The notes: generated by a model not told the origin, from the letters alone. DNA of 64,000 nucleotides from Trematomus loennbergii (GCA_012861695.1 JAAOOA010000103.1:246001-310000); one strand, 5' to 3'. Shown: positions 1-21,015, counted from the first letter of the stretch. A program made the numbers and translations.

Positions 1-74
1 GCTCTTACGTTGATATCGGAGATTTCAATAAATTCAATGCGGCTGCCAAAAAAAAGAAGACGAAAAAGAAATGA
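1..74 (+). CDS. C-terminal end of an unidentified upstream protein (terminal coding exon, partial)
   Basis: Reading from base 3, the frame is open and gives ...SYVDIGDFNKFNAAAKKKKTKKK before a TGA at 72-74. A lysine-rich hydrophilic tail like this is common at the C-terminus of nuclear or ribosome-associated proteins. The segment is 23 codons and starts at the window edge, so neither the exon start nor the protein is visible. Support for a real terminal exon is the tail itself plus an AATAAA signal at 412-417, which would give a 3' UTR of about 360 bases. I do not recognise the family. It could also be a chance open frame in A-rich DNA. If real, the gene is on the same strand as commd7 and lies upstream of it. 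Confidence 0.3.
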   Translation, partial: SYVDIGDFNKFNAAAKKKKTKKK

Positions 75-435
75 ATATCCAATAACGAAATTGAAACCCG
101 AATAGTACTCCAACGAACGATATTCGGGTACAGCCACACCAAAGGTGAAGGGTACTTCAGGAAGTCGACGGGGGGGGGGGGGGGCTAGTGGAGTACTTCG
201 TGACCACAGAGCGTGAACGTTGTGATCAGCTGCCCTGTCTGTGCACACGGAGACCGACTCTGTCGTCCGGTGATCTAACCGTCTTCTGGAAAAGCTTCAC
301 AAGTACGTCGGTACGCAAATGCGCTTTGTGACACAAGTGACGGTACGCATTTCAGATTGTTGCCGCGCATGCGTACCTGCGTACCAGTTATGTGCACCCC
401 TGTATATATGTAATAAACATATGTCACCTGTTGGT
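75..435 (+). other. possible 3' UTR of the upstream gene
   Basis: This is non-coding sequence after the TGA at 72-74. It contains a 14-base G run at about 171-184 and an AATAAA poly(A) signal at 412-417. Direct and inverted copies of short GGTACGC-type words occur at about 309-385. No other gene signal is seen. Confidence 0.25.
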
Positions 436-2670
436 TTGTGAACTCAAGTTTAAGAGCCACAGGTTTTTTGGGCATTTTGGCTAAGGATGTGCTTCTAGCG
501 ACCAAATGTTACATATACCTTTTATTTTTCATTTCCCGTGTAGAAAAGGCTGTATTGATGAATCACTACAAGAGTGGTAACATAGCTGATGCCAGGCCCT
601 TACAGTTGCAGTTTAGAGTAAGAATATCATTCTCATCAACTACTAACATTAAGAAAAGTGTGCCCACATTGGGCCTACACCACTCCAAGAGGATACATTA
701 AAAGGATACTTTTTTGCAAATGTTGCTCTTGGTCATACTGGCACTGAAAAGATCCCTTTCTCATGTGGTGGGGGACTAAATCTAGATTATTGCACTTCTC
801 TTTGCCACTACTGACACCTTGTTAATAACAGGTTGAAAGGTCACAGCCTTGGGCTAGCAACACATGTCACACATTCAAATCAATTATGAACTGGTTCTTA
901 AACTCACTGACCTTTCTGCCTGATCCAAACATGACATACATTTCAAGTGAAAACTATTATATAATTTTAGTAAACAATTGTCCTTTCTTTCTTGATTTTT
1001 TGGAGGTATTAATTATCAATCTGTCCACAGACAAATGTAACCTGCTGGATGGCACATAAGTGTAGTTTTTTTTTTACTGTGCAACTCCAGTGGTAAAACA
1101 CTACAAAGTTTCTTGTCATAACCAGTACAGTTTCAGTGGGCATCGGACATTTTTAGTTTGAATGATGGATGGCAAATGTGTCTTGCACTCCGTTAATACC
1201 TGTGTGTATAGAGTGAGTCACAGTAATCTCCTCAGGATTTTGTATAAATTAAACAATCAAGAATCATCAGTACTGAATGGGGTCATTCAGTTTGTTGTGA
1301 AAGAACCTTTCTTTTTAGGTAAGATATAAAAGATAAAATGTACAAAGAGCTATCCAGGGAACTTATCCATTATAATTTAGAATCTGTATTTCAAAGAACT
1401 GCATGCATTCTCAAGTGGTTAACAAAATAAATAAAACTCCAGCAAGCAGCAAAGAAAACACTACAAATGTTAAATAAACACTTCAAGTCAAAGTTTTTTG
1501 CAGCAGGTAAATGCTTTTATCATTTAAATGTAGTGATTTTTTTGGCTTTTCTGTTTTTATCGTTATAAATTGAATATATTTTAGTTTTTGTTCATTTGCC
1601 GGTAAAGAAATGAACAAATATCAGATTTTTGATTCAAAAGAAGTGTGATGGGTGTTAATATATTTAGATCTGACAATGAAAACCAAAGTAAATTGCATTC
1701 CTAACCTAAACACTCAGGACAATTCTGGTTAAAAATGTCAGTGTAAACAAAACGTAATGGATTCTTCAAGTCTCCTCAATGCATGCTATAACAATACATT
1801 AAAGTTGTCAAAATTAGGAGGTTGGACTGAAATATTTTGGTCATTCTGAAGTATTATTTTTCAAGTATATTTGTAGTGTTAACTTTAGAGGGGTCTGTGT
1901 TTTCCTGCTGGCTGCGAACATTACTCATGTAAATAACTTCTGAATGACTCCTCCCTTTTCCACCGCGTGGCTCCTTTCTGCACTTTGCAGTGGACTCCAA
2001 CATGAAAGAGACTTTTATTTGATATTTTACCCTGCATGTCATACAATAAAAAGCTCTACTAATGAATCACCGAGTCACAATAGAGCACTAATCCTGAGAG
2101 GAAGTTCGACCGGTAAACCTACACCGTCAGTGCGTGTCCAAACACCAGGAAACAAAAAAAGTGCACAAATCCTGTGGTGCAATCCCAATAAGTCATTCTG
2201 TTAAACAAGACCTTCACTTCATAGGGGGTTTATAACATCATTACTCTAAAAACACTTTTCTGCAACCACACGGGGAAAAAATCGTAATAATAGCGCAATA
2301 AGTATCAATTAAGCACGACGAATGGCCCAAAACTCACCATGCAGTGCCTTAATTAACGTGAAATCAATGCAGAAAGACTTAAACATGCAATAAAAAGGGT
2401 TATTAGTGCTGTTAAAAAAATTTGAATCTGTAAATGAGACGAACCATAAATGAAACAGTGTGCACTACAGGTCTGCACAGTCCTTACAGGAATATACGAG
2501 AAATGTATTAAGACATGCTTTATAAACTCGAAACAAACCGAGTATTAACGTCTGCGTGACAATTAGTGAGATGTTTCCTACATTCAGCCGGATCCAGCGT
2601 GCACATGGGCAACTAAACTACCGAGCTATAAACTTTACAAGTGCACGATGTAATTAGGAAGAACAACATA
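436..2670. other. intergenic DNA, nothing recognised
   Basis: AT-rich unique-looking sequence with no long open frame, RNA gene or clear repeat. At 2671-2672 the minus strand has a good 5' splice-site consensus (TAG then GTATGT). This could mark a first exon running leftwards, but no coding sequence supports it. Confidence 0.4.
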
Positions 2671-3011
2671 CCTACAATGAGCCAGGCTCCACAAAGAGCG
2701 ACGGAAAAGTGTCAAATGTGATTTAAAATAAAAATACTAACATTTTTCTATGTGAAGTTTAATTATTCGCTCGGTGAATTCCTGCAAAAAACGCCATCCC
2801 CGGTGAGACATACTTACATAACCATCCACGCTTTTTGCACTCATCCACGGCTGGGAAATGACACGAAGATGTCTTGTTGTCTGAAGAGTCAAATTTGTGG
2901 AAAATGTCTTTACAAAGTTCCTAAAATCTGCCTTGAACTTGAAGCACTGAGCAAAAGTCTGACTAGAGCTCTTGCAGGAGTTGATCACTCTGTGGAAGCA
3001 TGCTGCTGCAG

Positions 3012-3202
<191 letters not shown>

Positions 3203-3894
3203 CGTGCTGTGTGCGTGTATCCTCTGTGCACTGATTGATCCTCGCCGTGGGTCGGCTTGTGTGCTCTTCCTGCAGGAGGGGTGAGAGCCAGAGCAGATTG
3301 GCCGCCCACGTGTGAATGACCACTCCCATTTTCTGAACCAGGCAGGTTAAACATTAGAACAGGAACTCATTTTTTCACAAAGTTGAGAGTTAACATTGCC
3401 AAAGCAAGGGTGAAATAAGAAAAAGTGTAGATAAATATATTTTTATATGACATAACAATGCGATCACAGTTTTGAAGCAATGCAATACTGTAATAAAATA
3501 TATCAATAATAATAATAATGAAAGTTTAACTTTACTCTCTTTTGCTCTGACTCACATAATCTTTCACACGTTTAACTGTCTGTTTGGTGAAAAGTTCTCT
3601 AAGAAAACAATTCACAAAAAAAGAAAGAAAGTGAGGCGGCAGCTACTACGTCTTTTCTATGCGTATAAACTGGTTGTAAATCAGGAGGAAAAACAAAATA
3701 ACAAAATTGTGATGCTACAGGCACAACATTTGCAATGCACATTAAAAAGTATTGCAATTGCCACATTTTATTGTATTATTTTATCTTAAACAACCTTAAA
3801 CATCTCCACAAAATTGAGTACTGAACAGGCCAACTAGATAGGTGCCCATGACCCCGAAGTGGCAGGGCCCTCCCGGTCCACACCTGCAAAATGT

Positions 3895-4330
3895 TAATTA
3901 AGGGGACTGATAACAACAAAGAAGGGAGGAAAAATGCTCAAAAAGAAACATAACAGGACAACAAGAGCAAGCAATCCAACTGCAAAGAGAGACAAATAGA
4001 ACATAAAGAGACACAGAATGACTACACAGTGATACAAAGTGACAACAGAGACAAGAACAACCGTAAAGTGACACAATAACACTAAAAAGCTACATATTCA
4101 CACAGAGATGCAAAAAGATTAAAAAGACCCATGAAACCACAAAAATATGCATATACTACCAAAAGTTGCAATATGACTATACGTCAAAGAGACACAAAAC
4201 ATTTGAAAAGAAACAAAAGCATCACAAGTCTGTGTCTTGCTCCTATTTAGAAAAGATGTGGGGTCTTTTGCATGCCTGCTGTAGCAAGGGGCCTACTGTA
4301 TCATAATCCCTCCATTCATCTACAGCAGTA
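3895..4330. repeat. degenerate GACACAAAATGACTACA-type repeat
   Basis: Repeated short words such as AGAGACA, GACACA, TGACTACA and GACAACA run irregularly through this segment. It ends in a block resembling CTGTAGCAAGGGGCCTACTG. The texture matches a decayed tandem repeat common in teleost genomes. No coding capacity is supported. Confidence 0.5.
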
Positions 4331-4491
4331 AAATGCAACACACACATTAACAGCATTAATATTAATTAATCATATATAATATTTAAACAGGGAACATTTT
4401 AATGCACAATGAGTCATTTTCATCAGTTCATTTTAGTAATAACACTCATTTTTTGATGATGAAGGATCTGCATACTTCACTCTGCTTTCCA

Positions 4492-4568
4492 CGCATGCGC
4501 ACTGAATAACCCGGAAGTGGAGTCCAAAACAGAGCAGCTCGGTTTTGAGTGTTTTCTTAGATAAAAAG
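4492..4568 (+). promoter_or_regulatory. commd7: commd7 core promoter and 5' UTR
   Basis: There is no TATA box. An NRF1-type palindrome CGCATGCGCA lies at 4492-4501 and an ETS-type site ACCCGGAAGT at 4509-4518. The commd7 ATG follows at 4569. NRF1 plus ETS close to the start is typical of housekeeping TATA-less promoters and fits a widely expressed COMMD gene. The exact transcription start is not visible but probably lies between the ETS site and the ATG. Confidence 0.65.
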
Positions 4569-12834
<8,266 letters not shown>

Positions 12835-12967
12835 TCATGTAGCTGCAGGGCAGTGAGTGTGGAATGTACCACGTCATGTTCTGTGTCTTTGTGTGGCAAA
12901 ATGACTGAAGCTAAACATAAAAATAGAATTGATTTACTGCCAAACATTTGTACTGAAATATTCTTAA

Positions 12968-12973
12968 AATAAA
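12968..12973 (+). terminator. commd7: commd7 poly(A) signal
   Basis: AATAAA lies 317 bases after the commd7 stop codon, in an A-rich context. It is the first canonical signal downstream of the stop, so the mature 3' UTR would be about 340 bases. Confidence 0.7.
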
Positions 12974-12989
12974 AAAATGAAAACACACA

Positions 12990-13680
12990 CATTTTGAGGT
13001 GTTCTTTCAACTTTGAATTATCCCTTTATTGGGTTTCTTTTCGTGCAGTTAGCAGGAATCCTTTTTTTATTTTTTGAGAAGGAAGTCTGACGTCCATCGA
13101 TTCTTTCTCCTGGAAGTTGAGCGGGCCTTGTGGGGAAAAGTTTTGCATCTCTATCCAAAAGAAAACATTTAAAATGAAAAGAGAAACTTAATCCAACCTT
13201 ACCTTACCCCACCTGTCTGATCAAGTTGAATCCTGCTGTTGTTTCTTCTTGTTCTGTTCAAATACATTTAACTGAATGTTAATTCCGTTAAAGGTGGAGT
13301 GCAGTTAGAAAGAACTGTGATGTAAATAATTATTAATTATGTCATTATCAAAAATACACAAACTTGGTCCCATCCCACCACTGAAATCAAGTGGTGGTGA
13401 AAGGCTTGATGGCAAAAACTACCGCACACTGACTTCTGACCTGGAGGCAAATTTCAGAGGAATTGTTTGACGTGTGTCTACTTGTTGCCGTTACTCCTCC
13501 ACACTTCTATCAATTATGATTTATACAGTAATTGGCTTAGCAATCATCTCTGCTTATCTTGAACAGTACATCTCCTAAACCTCACACATTTCTATCCTGA
13601 GCTTTGATGTGTGCTGCATGTCAGGAAGTGTCAAAGAGCTTTGTGATGCTGATCCAACCATCCTCTGTGTGCATTTATTC
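12990..13680. other. intergenic DNA downstream of commd7
   Basis: No gene, RNA or clear repeat is visible in this stretch. Confidence 0.5.
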
Positions 13681-13688
13681 CACTAGAG

Positions 13689-13898
13689 CAGGGGTGCCCA
13701 ATACGTCGATCGCAAAGGTAGTGTGGGTAGATCGCATGGCATTGAAAAAAAAGAAGTTATTTTTTATTTGTTAAAGTTAGCCAATCATCCATCCTTACTA
13801 TGGCATTTGCCACTTGATTGATGAACAGGTAAGCCAGTCTGAGTTGTGTTGGTCATTTTAAAAGTAGCTCCCAAGCTGAAAAAGTGTGGGCACCCCTG
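13689..13898. mobile_element. short non-autonomous hAT element with 8-bp target duplication
   Basis: Starts CAGGGGTGCCCA and ends with the complement TGGGCACCCCTG. It is flanked by perfect 8-bp direct repeats CACTAGAG at 13681-13688 and 13899-13906. The 210-bp length has no room for a transposase. The CAGGGGTG terminus and 8-bp duplication identify the hAT superfamily. Confidence 0.9.
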
Positions 13899-13977
13899 CA
13901 CTAGAGGTATTGCGAAAATATCAAAATAGCCTGATGTTATCACATCAACATATATATTTTTAAAACAACCTATTTAA

Positions 13978-14320
13978 AGATGACATATTATGCTCATTTT
14001 CAGGTTCGTGTTTGTATTTTGTGCCTCTATGTGACTTGTTTCATGCTATAATGTTTAAAAAGCTCTTTTCTATTTTTCTCATACTGCCTGTTCTGCAGCA
14101 CCTCTTTTCCCCCTCTGTCTGAAACCAGAGGCCAGTCTGCTCTGATTGGTTAGCTGGCTGGCTCTGTTGTGATTGGTCAACCGCTTATAGATGTCCCGCA
14201 GTGATGTCAACGTAATGATGTCACCATGTTACAGAAGTAAACAAAGGAGTCCAATGGAGACGTTTCATGCAGAGGGGGAGTGTGTGGGAGAGAAACTCCC
14301 TCTGGGGGGGAAGTGAAATT
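13978..14320 (+). mobile_element. TTAA-type MITE, 3'-truncated copy
   Basis: Begins after TTAA (13974-13977) with AGATGACATATTATGCTCAT, then TTTCAGGTTC. The middle contains TGCTCTGATTGGTTAGC and later GAAACTCCCTCTGGGG. The same order of blocks occurs in inverse orientation at 58150-58514. No matching right end is seen, so the copy is probably truncated near 14320. Confidence 0.65.
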
Positions 14321-14567
14321 ATGTGGACAAATAAATGGGTTGTTATGCACAGTGTCAGTTTATTAGGAACCCTAAAACGCAAGCAGCCCTTCAATAAAAT
14401 GTATCGTCATCGATTCATAAAGTCATTCTGTTATTGAATCTCCTTTCATAATAATAGAAACACCAGTCAGAACTTTGCAAAACAAGTGAAGCCACCAAAT
14501 CTACTTTACAGTTATGTTCTCACTTCTCATAAATCTCACTTATTATATGTCCTTTTCAAAACGTTAT

Positions 14568-14834
14568 TCATACAAAATGATAGTGTGGAGGGGATACCAC
14601 ATAAAGTGGGTCTCTAACAGTCTGGATAGTCTTTATTAAGAGCTCAATGCTTCTGTCAGACCGCCCAAGTCCTCTCTTCATTTCCTCCAACATGCAATTA
14701 ATCAAAACACTATAGGACTCTTCCTTGTGGCGTACCATTATAGTGTCTGTGACCCCAGACTTCACTTCACAAAAGGGTTTCCCCCGAGGTAATCTTGTAT
14801 TAATCTTCCTGCCATATATACTTTCAGCAGGTGT
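14568..14834 (-). pseudogene. unrecognised minus-strand open frame, possible decayed coding exon
   Basis: An 88-codon frame, open from just after a stop at 14835-14837, reads through ...YGRKINTRLPRGKPFCEVKS and MVRHKEESYSVLINCMLEEM to ...DPLYVVSPPHYHFV. The composition is balanced and protein-like, with helical Leu/Glu/Lys/Arg spacing, unlike the repeat-derived frames elsewhere. Just upstream in a different frame is VEHFLMEANDQCIWILNTC, so a frameshift may separate two parts of one old coding sequence. I recognise no family. It may be a fragment of a transposon or a retrocopy, or chance. Confidence 0.2.
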
Positions 14835-15165
14835 TTAGTATCCAGATACACTGATCATTTGCCTCCATTAAAAAGTGCTCCACTAGTTTCAAACTTCACA
14901 TGTCCAACATAAAAGCTTAATTCATGGCAGTGATGGATTCAGTCTGAACACGTCCTAACAGGGTTTTATCTGCAAGAAAATCCTCAACAACTGCTTTTAT
15001 CTAATCTAAACCAATTTAATTGTCACACACTACCCGCCAAACATTTGAAATCAACTTCTATTCTGATGCTTTTTTCTTCTATTCTTTAATAATGTGTGTT
15101 TAACAGAGATACAAAGTGTGTGAATCGTTCAGTCTAATCTCATATACCAGACCCATCTACCTTAT

Positions 15166-15413
15166 ACTGTATGTGTTGTGGTGGCGGTGATGGCGAAGTC
15201 CATAGGGACTTTCTTGGCAACTGGAAGGTCACCAGTTCAAGTCCCGGAAAGACCAAGTGCTACTGAGTTGTCCCTGAGCAAGGCACTGTTCCCTACACTG
15301 CTCCCCGGATCCTAACACTAGGATGGGTCAAATGCAGAGAAACCGTTTCGTTACATAGTACCTGTACTACGTAATGACAATAAGTTCAATCTTCTTCTTC
15401 TTCTTGTGCACTT
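15166..15413 (+). mobile_element. tRNA-derived SINE with L2-like tail
   Basis: The head has a B-box-like GTTCAAGTCCC (15236-15246) preceded by a degenerate A-box region. The body contains CCCTGAGCAAGGCACTGTTC and CATTTGACCC-type words in complement. The tail has TACCTGTACTACGTAATGAC and ACAATAAGTTCAATC and ends in (TTC)n. This layout is that of teleost HE1/V-SINE-like elements mobilised by an L2-type LINE. A reverse-orientation relative occurs at 59836-59948. Confidence 0.65.
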
Positions 15414-15469
15414 TTAAGACAGTATGGTCAAGGACCTCTCATGGTTGTAGTGATTAACAATGTACGATA

Positions 15470-15497
15470 AATATTTATATATATATATATATATATA
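15470..15497. repeat. (TA)n microsatellite
   Basis: Short TATATA array, about 24 bases. Confidence 0.9.
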
Positions 15498-18400
15498 CTT
15501 TTTTAAAGTTTTACACTCTCTCATTCACTTCTTCTTGTAATCAAAAAGCATTTCTGGATAACAGCATAGCCAAAAAAAAGGGGCAACCTGTTTTTTTGGT
15601 GGACACAATTTGGTCTTTGCTGTTGCTTAAAAACTTACATACATAAAACGAAATTAGGCATAATATGAATAAATCCCTGTTATCTAAACCACCATATTTA
15701 ATTTAAAGGAGCTGGGCGGGACAATTCAGAGATATTCAACTCATCACCCTAGCAGAGATCTGCACTGTACTTAGTGCACTTTTTGAAAATGCCTCTTCAT
15801 TTAACACTCCCCTGCTGTTTTCCCCAAGTAACGCAAAACTATTACTTGCAAGAAAACTATTGTTTAAGCAAATTAATAATCTACGTTATAACTTTGGCGT
15901 TCCTTGTCAGTAGGTTTGGGTATGAATGATTGATAGATTACAATGGGAGTCCTCTGCAATACAAACATACTGTGTATACTGCCCCTATCCAACCACTATC
16001 CCACTCTTCGAACATATCTTTATCACTTTCACGTTTGAAAGTTCTCTAACTCCCCTCTCTCAGGGATTACCTCCTGTCATTTAAATTCACATTTCTTCAT
16101 TTTCTCCTTGTCTCCTCCTCCTCCTCCTCCTCCTCTTCTCTCTCTCGTCGTGTGTGACTGGACATGTTACGACTTGTTCTCCTCCACACAAGAAACGTGC
16201 AAAGATCTCTTGTGTTTCTCTCAATTATTTTGTATTTCTTATAATTGAATGTATTGTTTAAAAAAAAACAGAAACAATCAAACAGTTGTAATATCATTCA
16301 TTGTATCTGTGACTAAAAGTGACTTGCTGTGTTATGGTTCTGCATTTGTCTTATGACATTTTTCCAGATGTTTTCTCACTTTGTAGGCTAATAATACATT
16401 GAGACCATTAAAATGCAAGTTCACACTTGACAGGAGCTGGTGTGAAGTTCAGTTCACAAAGATTAAAGTTAAATAGTTCACGATAATGTTTCACTATTTG
16501 GAAAAATGAATTTTAAGTGTTTCACTGTCTCAAAAGAAGAACTAGTTCATGTTCATTTTTTCATTTGTTAATCTGCTATGATACTTTTGTGTTAAAGTCG
16601 TTTTTTAGACTTCTTTTCAGTATTCGGTCCTACACCAACAAGACTTTTGAAATGTTAAGCTCCTAATCACTATGACACCTCACCTTTAGACTGTCAGTTT
16701 ACATGTATATACTATAGGTCTAACGGTTAACCTCAGATGCTATCATGACCGTATGGGAATGTTTTGTCTGGTTCTCAATGACTGTGACCTAATAACTGAA
16801 TTCTCCCACGTGAGATTAGTAACGCTGAATTGTTTAAAAGCTTTTAATGTGCCCTTGAGCAAAGCACAGACTGTCTGGCTGCTCCGGTGCACTGCAGCTA
16901 ACAAAGACAGGTTATACCAGTCAGAGAGAGTAAAGCAATACACTGCTGAAAAACAGGGAGCAATTTGTGAGAGCAATAAATCACTGAAGGAAGTCATGAC
17001 AGGTCAAATTATCCTTATGTGGAGTTTTACATCATAAACAAGCTTTCGGCTTTGGCTCCACAACTACGCTCCTATTGTACTTTATCAGAACGATTTCATT
17101 GTTAAGGTCTCTTCGTGAGGGGTTTTGTTTATCATTAAAAAAAAGACAATAACACCTTATCTTTAAAAACCTTCCTCAGCTGTGTTTGTCTTCCTGACAG
17201 TTTGTGATCTATGGATGTAACAACTCACACTATTTGCAGATGCTGCCAACCTGTTACTGTCTTTGTTGGTATTTGGCATAAATTACCCTGACATCCAGGT
17301 AACATTGATATCTTTGATCTTCTCTTCTCAGCTGTTTCTGTCAGCAGCTTCAGGTATAAATGAAGTCATTCCTCACCTGCCAGAATTTTCACATGAAAGG
17401 AATTAGCTTTGGGTGGTGCATACATAACACAGTAAGAGACATAAAAAGTGAAAAAACAAATTCTGTGCTAAAATGTGCAAAGTGGTCAGAGGTGAATACT
17501 GAAAACAGCAATACCAGACATGAATATACAAGAAATATGGAAAATATCATGTAACCTTATCCCTCACTATTTAAGGACTTACCTTTAAAAAAAATTATAT
17601 GCCTTATTCTTTTTAATTTGGGGTAAGTCATCTGCCATCTTTACCTGCATAGCGAACATTTACCCAGCATTTGGCACTGGCCTGGATACATATTTAATAT
17701 TTTCTGTATTTCTGTGAATAGAAACCTCTGTTTACTTTCATCTGAGTTATCAGATAGTCTAAAAATTAAATAATTTAAATTGTGTTAACTGTCACAAGTT
17801 AAAACAAGGAAATTAGATTAATGCCAACCTCCAACCACATGTTCTTCTTAATTTTATATCTGTGTGTCTGTGTTTTCCCAGTGGGGAATAACCAGTGGCT
17901 TTCCAAAGGAAGATTCTGTTTGGAAAAAAATAGTTTGAAGATAAAGGAGAGGCCTGAGGGTGTGTGTGTTTTACCGTTGCACCTTAAAGGAGGAAGAGGG
18001 AGTTTATGGGAACTAATAGCTCACAGCTGCCAAACGTATGTTTTTTGTGTGTGCGTGTGTGTATCTATCATGCCCCCATGCTGAGAACACACAGTATACA
18101 TTTAAGATGTGAGTAAACCTGATGCTTTAATGTGTGTGTTTGCATCATCAGCACAATTACTAAAATATATTATATGTTGTACCTGGAAGAGAAAGAGAGG
18201 CTGTGGTGAAATGCTTTTCTTACAGGTTTTGCCTAAAAAAACGAAAGGATACTAAGGATGGCTATCCAGGTGTTTGTGTGGTTGTGTGTGTCCAGTCCAG
18301 GTGCAGAGACACAGAGATTCAAGAGAAAGTCCTGCATCTCCTGTTGTCAGTTCATCCGAGGCCACAGGGTCAATGGGACTACATTTTTGCTCTGCGGTAA

Positions 18401-19714
18401 ATAGAGGACTGTGTCTGGGCATGTTCTACGAGCTGGAGTGGTAGCAGCAGTAGCAGAACTTCGAGTTGAAGACAGGGCACAATTAAACCACCCTGAAAAA
18501 TGAGCATAAATAAACCTTTTAATATGCAGTTGTAACTTTGTGGAAGACCTTTCTCCTGTTCCCACTGTGAGGCAGGAATTCAAGTTGTGAAGTCCACTTC
18601 TGACTCCTGCATCCTCACATCCCACCACTAACTAAATACCTGGAGAAGAGTGAATAGTTAATTCCCTGCACTCACTAATCCTGCGTTCCACTATCCATAC
18701 CATACTGTTCAATGAGCAAGAAAAGGTCATAGTATGTCCATATGCAACTGTTCAGAATAAAATAGCAGTAACTTCTGTAATATATTTTAAAACAGAGTGG
18801 TTATCTTATTGCAGGTCAATTCAAAATGTTAGTAATCTCTAAGTAACTATCTCAAAGTTCAATGATATAGTCAACCTAAAGGCATCTAGGTTGAAATACA
18901 AATATATAAAGTACAAATATAGAAGCATTGTTTTAAACAGCAACGTGTATATCAGAATGTGGATTAAGCATCTGCATCACATTGAAATATTTTGCTGTTA
19001 AAGAACAGGTTTCTGAAAAAGCATGTGTGAACTCAGCATTAACTTACAAAGCATTTAATTTCATCACATAATTACAGGTTATGTTAATGCTCAATCATAA
19101 ACAGAATATGTTGAGTTGTATTCCAAGCTTTAGGAATAAAATCTGCTTCCCAAAAAGTTCCCATCCTGAAGCACATCGCCAGGTTTTATGGCATTCAACC
19201 AGATTATAAAACTGTTTTTTTACATGCATGTCTTTTCCCACAACTGAAACCAGAGGAGCGAGACTCTAATCTCTATCTATCAGGAGCTGGTTGAAGTGCA
19301 TGAGAAACAGAGGGAAACGTTTGAGATGCATCATTTAACTCAAGATAAACTGGAAAGCTTTTGAAAGAGCAGCTTTAACATTGATTTACATGGGGATGCT
19401 TCAACACAAACAATAAATTATGAGTATCTGAATTATAGAAGTTCATTCTGAAACCTGCGAGTTGCTTTTATGTCAAATGAATAATGTCACCACAGGCATT
19501 ATTTTTTAATCTAGCTACACTTAAGGATAGCCTTTAGATAGATAGATAGATAGATCGTACTTTATTGATCCCAAATTGGGAAATTGTTTTTGTTACAGCA
19601 GCATAAAAGGCATTTTACAATAAAACAAAATATACAAGAATAGAAATAAAATAAAATAAAATATAAAATATAAAATATACATGTCGAAATATAAAATATA
19701 CATGCAGATATTAT

Positions 19715-19745
<31 letters not shown>

Positions 19746-20279
19746 TCAAAATATATGGAATTATGGAGTATTAAATATGAAACAGATTATGTATGAGTAA
19801 AATGTACAACGTGGTTTTATTTCTAGAGAAACTATGGAGCAGAGAGCTGCAGCAGTCTGTTGGAGAAGGAGCTCCGTTGACTTTAGTTTAAGTCTTAACA
19901 AAATGGATTTGGGTTTTATTTAAAATCCTGGTTTTATGTCATACTAAGTATTAAAAGGTATAGGCTACATCCAGGTATTAAATATGTATAATTTATTGAT
20001 CTTGTTTTTTTTGGGATAGCTCAATTTAGAAAAACACTTCATGATTTATTTACATATTTGTTATTATTAATTTGATAAGTAGCTAAATGTATCAACATAA
20101 TAGTAAATTAAATGTAGGCCTGCTATAATTGTCTCTGAGTTGTAGGCCTAGTTATGTTGATAAAGTAGCGTAAAATGGAAATATTTAAGTAAAGTAAAAG
20201 GACATCTAATTTGTACAATACTTTATTATGTGTTTAGTTACATTGCACATATTACCTTACAACGTAAATTATACTTCCT
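15498..20279. other. intergenic DNA with decayed repeats only
   Basis: No gene is supported. A (CTC)n tract lies at about 16109-16140. A SINE remnant lies at about 16848-16905 (CCCTTGAGCAAAGCACAGAC, then GCTGCTCCGGTGCACTGCAG), and the 94-codon frame across it is not a gene. A reverse-oriented non-LTR tail lies at 19536-19620. TA-rich and A-rich tracts occur at 19640-19745. Confidence 0.5.
19536..19620 (-). mobile_element. 3' tail of a non-LTR retrotransposon, reverse orientation
   Basis: GATA repeats are followed by TACTTTATTGATCCCAAATT, then GGGAAATTG and a TTACAGCAGCA block. In the sense direction this reads ...GGGATCAATAAAGTA...(ATCT)n, the tail of a common fish Rex/RTE-type LINE. A more decayed copy lies at 31233-31290. 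Confidence 0.5.
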
Positions 20280-20284
20280 TTAAA

Positions 20285-20389
20285 ACTTGAAAAGCCCCAA
20301 CCAATGGAAGAGCTCAGAATACTTCTTTATTTCCTCTGGACCAATCAGCTCTTAGCACCACTTCCTGCGCAGTCACGCCCGTCACGCAG
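20285..20389 (+). promoter_or_regulatory. two-CCAAT promoter and first-exon candidate
   Basis: CCAAT boxes occur at about 20300 (AACCAATGG) and 20338-20347 (GACCAATCAG), followed by an ETS-like ACTTCCTG at about 20359. A GC-rich segment then ends in a donor, GCAG then GTAACT, at 20389/20390. Paired CCAAT boxes before a GC-rich exon with a good donor look like a real start site. No known gene could be assigned. Orientation rests on the donor only. Confidence 0.35.
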
Positions 20390-20889
20390 GTAACTGACAT
20401 ACACGTATTATGATCAAGGTATAATTTAACGACTTTTTAAAAGTTGATTGTTTTCTTACATTTTTTCACTTTGGTATCAATGTAGCTCCATAAAAAAGCT
20501 GCTTAATGTATTAATACTATCAACACTTCAATTAAAATATGTAAGAAAAGATAGCAACCATGAACTAAGCTAGCGCTAGCGTAAAGGGCAAAGTTAGCCA
20601 ACGTTAATTTAATATGGCTAATACTGTTAGCATAACATTAGCTAAAGTAGCTTAGCTGCTATGTAACTGCAGATATAAAATAAATTTGCTGCAGATAATT
20701 GCATCATTGCGGGATTAATGTAATCTCTTCTGAAATAATATGTTTAGATGTTGATGGTAACAGGTTTAAAATATTGCTTGTTGTTAGTTAAAGTGTAACT
20801 AGCAACAAGTTTGACAATGCTAGGTTAGTTTGACTAATTTAACACATTATGACGTTGTTTTTAAATGGATGGCATGTATCCCCTTTTAG

Positions 20890-21015
20890 ACGTCTACAAA
20901 GAACAACTCTTTCCAAATCTGGTGGATTGAAAAAACGACTGAGAAGATAAACTAAACAAATGGATAAACAGATATCAAACCCAATGGAGCATCTTCCAAG
21001 ATAACGAGATTCCTT
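20890..21015 (+). other. possible non-coding second exon of an unrecognised transcript
   Basis: Acceptor CCCTTTTAG ends at 20889 and donor CTT-GTAAGT begins at 21016, giving a 126-base exon. All three frames have stops. The only ATG-led frame is a 14-codon one, MDKQISNPMEHLPR, so this would be a 5' UTR or a non-coding RNA exon. Confidence 0.25.

Noticed and set aside
2671..2700. First exon of a leftward gene (for example dnmt3b, which is divergent from COMMD7 in human)
   Set aside because: A single donor consensus with no coding sequence, and no Dnmt3b or Mapre1 exon is found in bases 1-2670.
16753..17037. 94-codon frame as a gene
   Set aside because: It crosses a decayed SINE (CCCTTGAGCAAAGCACAG) and has no splice or domain support.
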